DNA of 64,000 nucleotides from Cladorhizidae sp. MBARI D1340-BT2 (taxonomy: Eukaryota; Porifera; Demospongiae; Poecilosclerida; Cladorhizidae): NCBI GenBank assembly GCA_028752905.1, contig JAQNBH010000014.1:4867673-4931672 (forward strand), written 5' to 3'. Both the position numbers and the translations under genes were made by a program. Each line of letters starts with the position of its first letter. Within the stretch, counting starts at the first letter, position 1. Positions 59,901 through 64,000 of this stretch are shown one piece after another. Below the pieces are notes generated by a model. The model had not been told where the DNA came from. It saw nothing but the letters and a program-made list of their open reading frames with translations, and searched no databases.

Positions 59901-62900
59901 ACTAGTAAATGATGCCTCAACTAGAGGCACTAGTAAATGATGCCTCAACTAGAGGCACTAGTAAAATGCCTCAACTAGGCACTATTAAATGATGCCTCAA
60001 CTAGAGGCATTATTAAATGATACCTGAACTAGAGGCACTATTAAATGATGCCTCAACTAGAGGCACTAGTAAATGATGCCTCAGCTAGAGGCACTAGTAA
60101 ATGATGCCTCAACTAGAGGCACTAGTAAATGATGCCTCAACTAGAGACACTAGTAAGTGATGCCTCAACTAGAGGCACTAGTAAATGATACCTCAACTAG
60201 AGGCACTAGTAAATGATTCCTCAACTAGAAGCACTAGAAAATGATGCCTCAACTAGAGGCACTAGTAAATGAAGCCTCAACTAGAGGCACTAGTAAATGA
60301 TGCCTCAACTAGAGGCACTAGTAAATGATGCCTCAACTAGAGGCACTAGTAAATGATGCCTCAACTAGAGGCACTAGTAAATGATGCCTCAACTAGAGGC
60401 ACTAGTAAATGATGCCTCAACTAGAGGCACTAGTAAATGATGCCTCAACTAGAGGCACTAGTAAATGATGCCTCAACTAGAGGCACTAGTAAATGATGCC
60501 TCAACTAGGCACTAGTAAATGATGCCTCAACTAGAGGCACTAGTAAATGATGCCTCAACTAGAGGCACTAGTAAATGATGCCTCAACTAGAGGCACTAGT
60601 AAATGATGCCTCAACTAGGCATTAGTAAATGATGCCTCAACTAGAGGCATTATTAAATGATGCCTCAACTAGAGGCACTATTAAATGATAACTAGAGGCA
60701 CTATTAAATGATGCCTCAACTAGAGGCATTATTAAATGATGCCTCAACTAGAGGCACTATTAAATGATAACTAGAGGCATTAGTAAATGATGCCTCAACT
60801 AGCGACACTATTAAATGATGCCTCAACTAGAGGCACTAGTAAATGATGCCTCAACTAGAGGCACTAGTAAATGATACCTCAACTAGAGGCACTATTAAAT
60901 GATGCCTCAACTAGAGGCATTAGTAAATGATGCCTCAACTAGAGGCATTATTAAATGATGCGTCAACTAGAGGCACTATTAATGATAACTAGAGGCACTA
61001 TTAAATGATGTCTCAACTAGAGGCATTAGTAAATGATGCCTCAACTAGAGGCACTAGTAAATGATGCCTCAACTAGAGGCACTAGTAAATGATGCCTCAA
61101 CTAGCGACACTATTAAATGATGCCTCAACTAGAGGCACTAGTAAATGATGCCTCAACTAGAGGCACTAGTAAATGATGCCTCAACTAGAGGTACTAGTAA
61201 ATGATGCCTCAACTAGCGACACTATCAAATGAAGCCTCAACTAGAGGCATTATTAAATGATGCCTCAACTAGAGGCACTAGTAAGTGATGCCTCAACTAG
61301 AGGCACTAGTAAGTGATGCCTCAACTAGAGGCACTATTAAATTGTGCCTCAACTAGAGACACTAGTAAATGATGCCTCAACTGGAGGCACTATTAAATGA
61401 TACCTCAACTAGAGGCACTATTAAATGATACCTCAACTAGAGGCACTATTAAATGATGCCTCAACTAGAGGCACTAGTAAATGATACCTCAACTAGAGGC
61501 ACTAGTAAATGATACCTCAACTAGGCACTATTAAATGATGCCTCAACTAGAGGCATTATTAAATGATACCTCAACTAGAGGCACTATTAAATGATGCCTC
61601 AACTAGAGGCACTAGTAAATGATGCTTCAGCTAGAGGCACTAGTAAATGATGCCTCAACTAGAGGCACTAGTAAATGATGCCTCAACTAGAGACACTAGT
61701 AAATGATGCCTCAACTAGAGGCATTAGTAAATGATGCCTCAACTAGAGGCATTAGTAAATGATGCCTCAACTAGAGGCACTAGTAAATGATGCCTCAACT
61801 AGAGGCACTAGTAAATGATGCCTCAACTAGAGGCACTAGTAAATGATGCCTCAACTAGTGACACTAGTAAATGATGCCTCAACTAGAGGCACTAGTAAAT
61901 GATGCCTCCACTAGAGGCACTAGTAAATGATGCCTCAGCTAGAGGCACTAGTAAATGATGCCTCAACTAGAGGCACTAGTAAATGATGCCTCAACTAGAG
62001 GCACTAGTAAATGATGCCTCAACTAGAGGCACTAGTAAATGATGCCTCAGCTAGAGCCACTAGTAAATGATGCCTCAACTAGAGGCACTAGTAAATGATG
62101 CCTCAACTAGAGACACTAGTAAATGATGCCTCAACTAGAGGCACTATTAAATGATGCCTCAACTAGAGGCACTAGTAAATGATGCCTCAACTAGAGGCAC
62201 TAGTAAATGATGCCTCAACTAGAGGCACTAGTAAATGATGCCTCAGCTAGAGGCACTAGTAAATGATGCCTCAACTAGAGGCACTAGTAAATGATACCTC
62301 AACTAGAGGCACTAGTAAATGATACCTCAACTAGAGGCACTAGTAAATGATGCCTCAACTAGAGGCATTATTAAATGATGCCTCAACTAGAGGAACTATT
62401 AAATGATGCCTCAACTAGAGGCATTATTAAATGTTGCCTCAACTAGAGGCACTAGTAAATGATGCCTCAACTAGAGGCACTAGTAAATGATGCCTCAACT
62501 AGGCACTAGTAACTGATGCCTCAACCTAGAGACACTAGTAAGTGATGCCTCGACTAGTGGTACTATTAAATGGTGCCTCAACTGGAGGCACTAGTAAATG
62601 ATACCTCAACTAGAGGCACTATTAAATGATGTCTCAACTAGAGGCATTATTAAATGATGCCTCAACTAGAGGCACTATTAAATGGTGCCTCAACTAGAGG
62701 CACTAGTAAATGATACCTCAACTAGAGGCACTATTAAATGATGCCTCAACTAGAGGCATTATTAAATGATGCCTCAACTAGAGGCACTAGTAAATGATAC
62801 CTCAACTAGAGACACTATTAAATGGTGCCTCAACTAGAGGCACTAGTAAATGATACCTCAACTAGAGGCACTATTAAATGATGCCTCAACTAGAGGCATT

Positions 62901-64000
62901 ATTAAATGATGCCTCAACTAGAGGCACTATTTAATGATGCCTCAACTAGAGGCATTATTAAATGATGCCTCAACTAGAGGCACTAGTAAAATGATGCCTC
63001 AACTAGCGGCACTAGTAAATGATGCCCCAACTAGAGGCACTAGTAAATGATGCCTCAACTAGAGGCACTAGTAAAATGCCTCAACTAGGCACTATTAAAT
63101 TATGCCTCAACTAGAGGCATTATTAAATGATACCTGAACTAGAGGCACTATTAAATGATGCCTCAACTAGAGGCACTAGTAAATGATACCTCAACTAGAG
63201 GCACTAGTAAATGATGCCTCAACTAGAGGCACTAGTAAAATGCCTCAACTAGGCACTATTAAATGATGCCTCAACTAGAGGCATTATTAAATGATACCTG
63301 AACTAGAGGCACTAGTAAATGATGCCTCAACTAGAGGCACTAGTAAATGATACCTGAACTAGAGGCACTAGTAAATGATTCCTCAACTAGAGGCACTAGT
63401 AAATGATGCCTCAACTAGAGACACTAGTAAATGATGCCTCAACTAGAGGCACTAGTAAATGAAGCCTCAACTAGAGGCACTAGTAAATGATGCCTCAACT
63501 AGAGGCACTAGTAAATGATGCCTCAACTAGAGGCACTAGTAAATGATGCCTCAACTAGAGGCACTAGTAAATGATGCCTCAACTAGAGGCACTAGTAAAT
63601 GATGCCTCAACTAGAGGCACTAGTAAATGATGCCTCAACTAGAGGCACTAGTAAATGATGCCTCAACTAGAGGCACTAGTAAATGATGCCTCAACTAGGC
63701 ACTAGTAAATGATGCCTCAACTAGAGGCACTAGTAAATGATGCCTCAACTAGAGGCACTAGTAAATGATGCCTCAACTAGAGGCACTAGTAAATGATGCC
63801 TCAACTAGGCATTAGTAAATGATGCCTCAACTAGAGGCATTATTAAATGATGCCTCAACTAGAGGCACTATTAAATGATAACTAGAGGCACTATTAAATG
63901 ATGCCTCAACTAGAGGCATTATTAAATGATGCCTCAACTAGAGGCACTATTAAATGATAACTAGAGGCATTAGTAAATGATGCCTCAACTAGCGACACTA
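47984..64000. repeat. Giant 28-bp satellite array, over 16 kb, runs off the window
   Basis: The consensus monomer is GCCTCAACTAGAGGCACTAG then TAAATGAT (28 bp). The array is head-to-tail without interruption by other DNA, roughly 570 monomers. Each monomer contains a 5-bp inverted repeat GCCTC(AACTA)GAGGC and an ACTAGT palindrome. Recurrent variants are TACCTC for TGCCTC, ATTATT or CTATTA for CACTAGTA, GTGAC or GCGAC for GAGGC, and indel monomers of about 22-26 bp (ACTAGGCAC; TGATAACTAGAGG). Because 28 is not a multiple of three and the monomer has TAA, TGA and TAG, no frame stays open. Monomers near the left edge are more varied. Blocks of monomers are repeated at longer range (see findings). 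Confidence 0.98.
53605..57530. repeat. Higher-order duplication in the satellite, 1,961-bp offset
   Basis: Rare variant monomers recur at one offset. 'ctagaggtactagtaaaatg' is at 53,670 and 55,631. The 'cagctatatagaggc' variant is at 54,241 and 56,201. 'actaggcattag' is at 54,800 and 56,761. The variant 'cagctatataga' at 55,564 recurs at 57,525. The offset is about 1,961 bases (70 monomers), so the copies are about 53.6-55.57 kb and 55.57-57.53 kb. Confidence 0.8.

Noticed and set aside
47984..64000. Direct repeats resembling a CRISPR array
   Set aside because: The 28-bp units are contiguous with no unique spacers, there are no cas genes, and the context is eukaryotic. It is a satellite.

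Overview
The window looks like nuclear DNA of a marine invertebrate, most plausibly a sponge. It is AT-rich and gene-poor. It has spliceosomal exon signatures, an SRCR-domain exon, and remnants of nearly every class of metazoan transposable element (Penelope-like, CR1/Jockey-like and other LINEs, Ty3/gypsy, hAT, Mutator-like, TIR/foldback elements). Most coding traces are broken transposon genes. No bacterial operons, rRNA, tRNA or CRISPR were recognised. The sponge assignment is an inference from this repertoire and has not been tested.

Layout: 1-4.8 kb holds dispersed-repeat copies and a LINE RT scrap. 4.9-6.1 kb is a decayed hAT transposase. 9.9-10.5 kb has a short minisatellite next to half an SRCR domain on a clean exon. 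11.1-12.35 kb is a Penelope-like element whose RT core is inverted in place. 12.6-14.1 kb is a LINE on the minus strand. 15.7-16.0 kb is a small TIR element. 17.25-17.67 kb is a 30-bp tandem array built from a hammerhead-ribozyme-like core. 17.8 kb is a dead RecQ-like helicase scrap. 18.9-21.3 kb is a Ty3/gypsy gag-pro-RT pseudogene. 21.6-23.0 kb is a hAT element. 23.3-23.8 kb is a gypsy integrase scrap. 24.1-25.4 kb is a LINE RT inserted in a repeat. 26.2-27.7 kb is LINE ORF1 plus endonuclease. 27.8-28.9 kb is a TTF-type hAT. 30.65-32.66 kb is a minisatellite split by a large foldback element.

The one convincing host gene is a berberine-bridge-enzyme-like FAD oxidoreductase. Its last exon (33,851-35,217) carries both residues needed for bicovalent FAD. 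A signal-peptide-like exon about 8 kb upstream (25,782-25,863) ends in the matching splice phase and may be its first exon. Downstream are gypsy gag, Mutator-like and LINE remnants (35.9-40.7 kb), sparse unrecognised DNA, and a 28-bp C/T-rich minisatellite (43.76-44.74 kb).

From about 47,984 to the window end (over 16 kb) the sequence is a single 28-bp satellite. Each monomer carries a small hairpin (GCCTC/GAGGC) and an ACTAGT palindrome. The array has higher-order structure, including an adjacent duplication with a 1,961-bp offset and another block repeated at a constant 10,656-bp offset. This array and the hammerhead-like repeat family are the most unusual things in the window.
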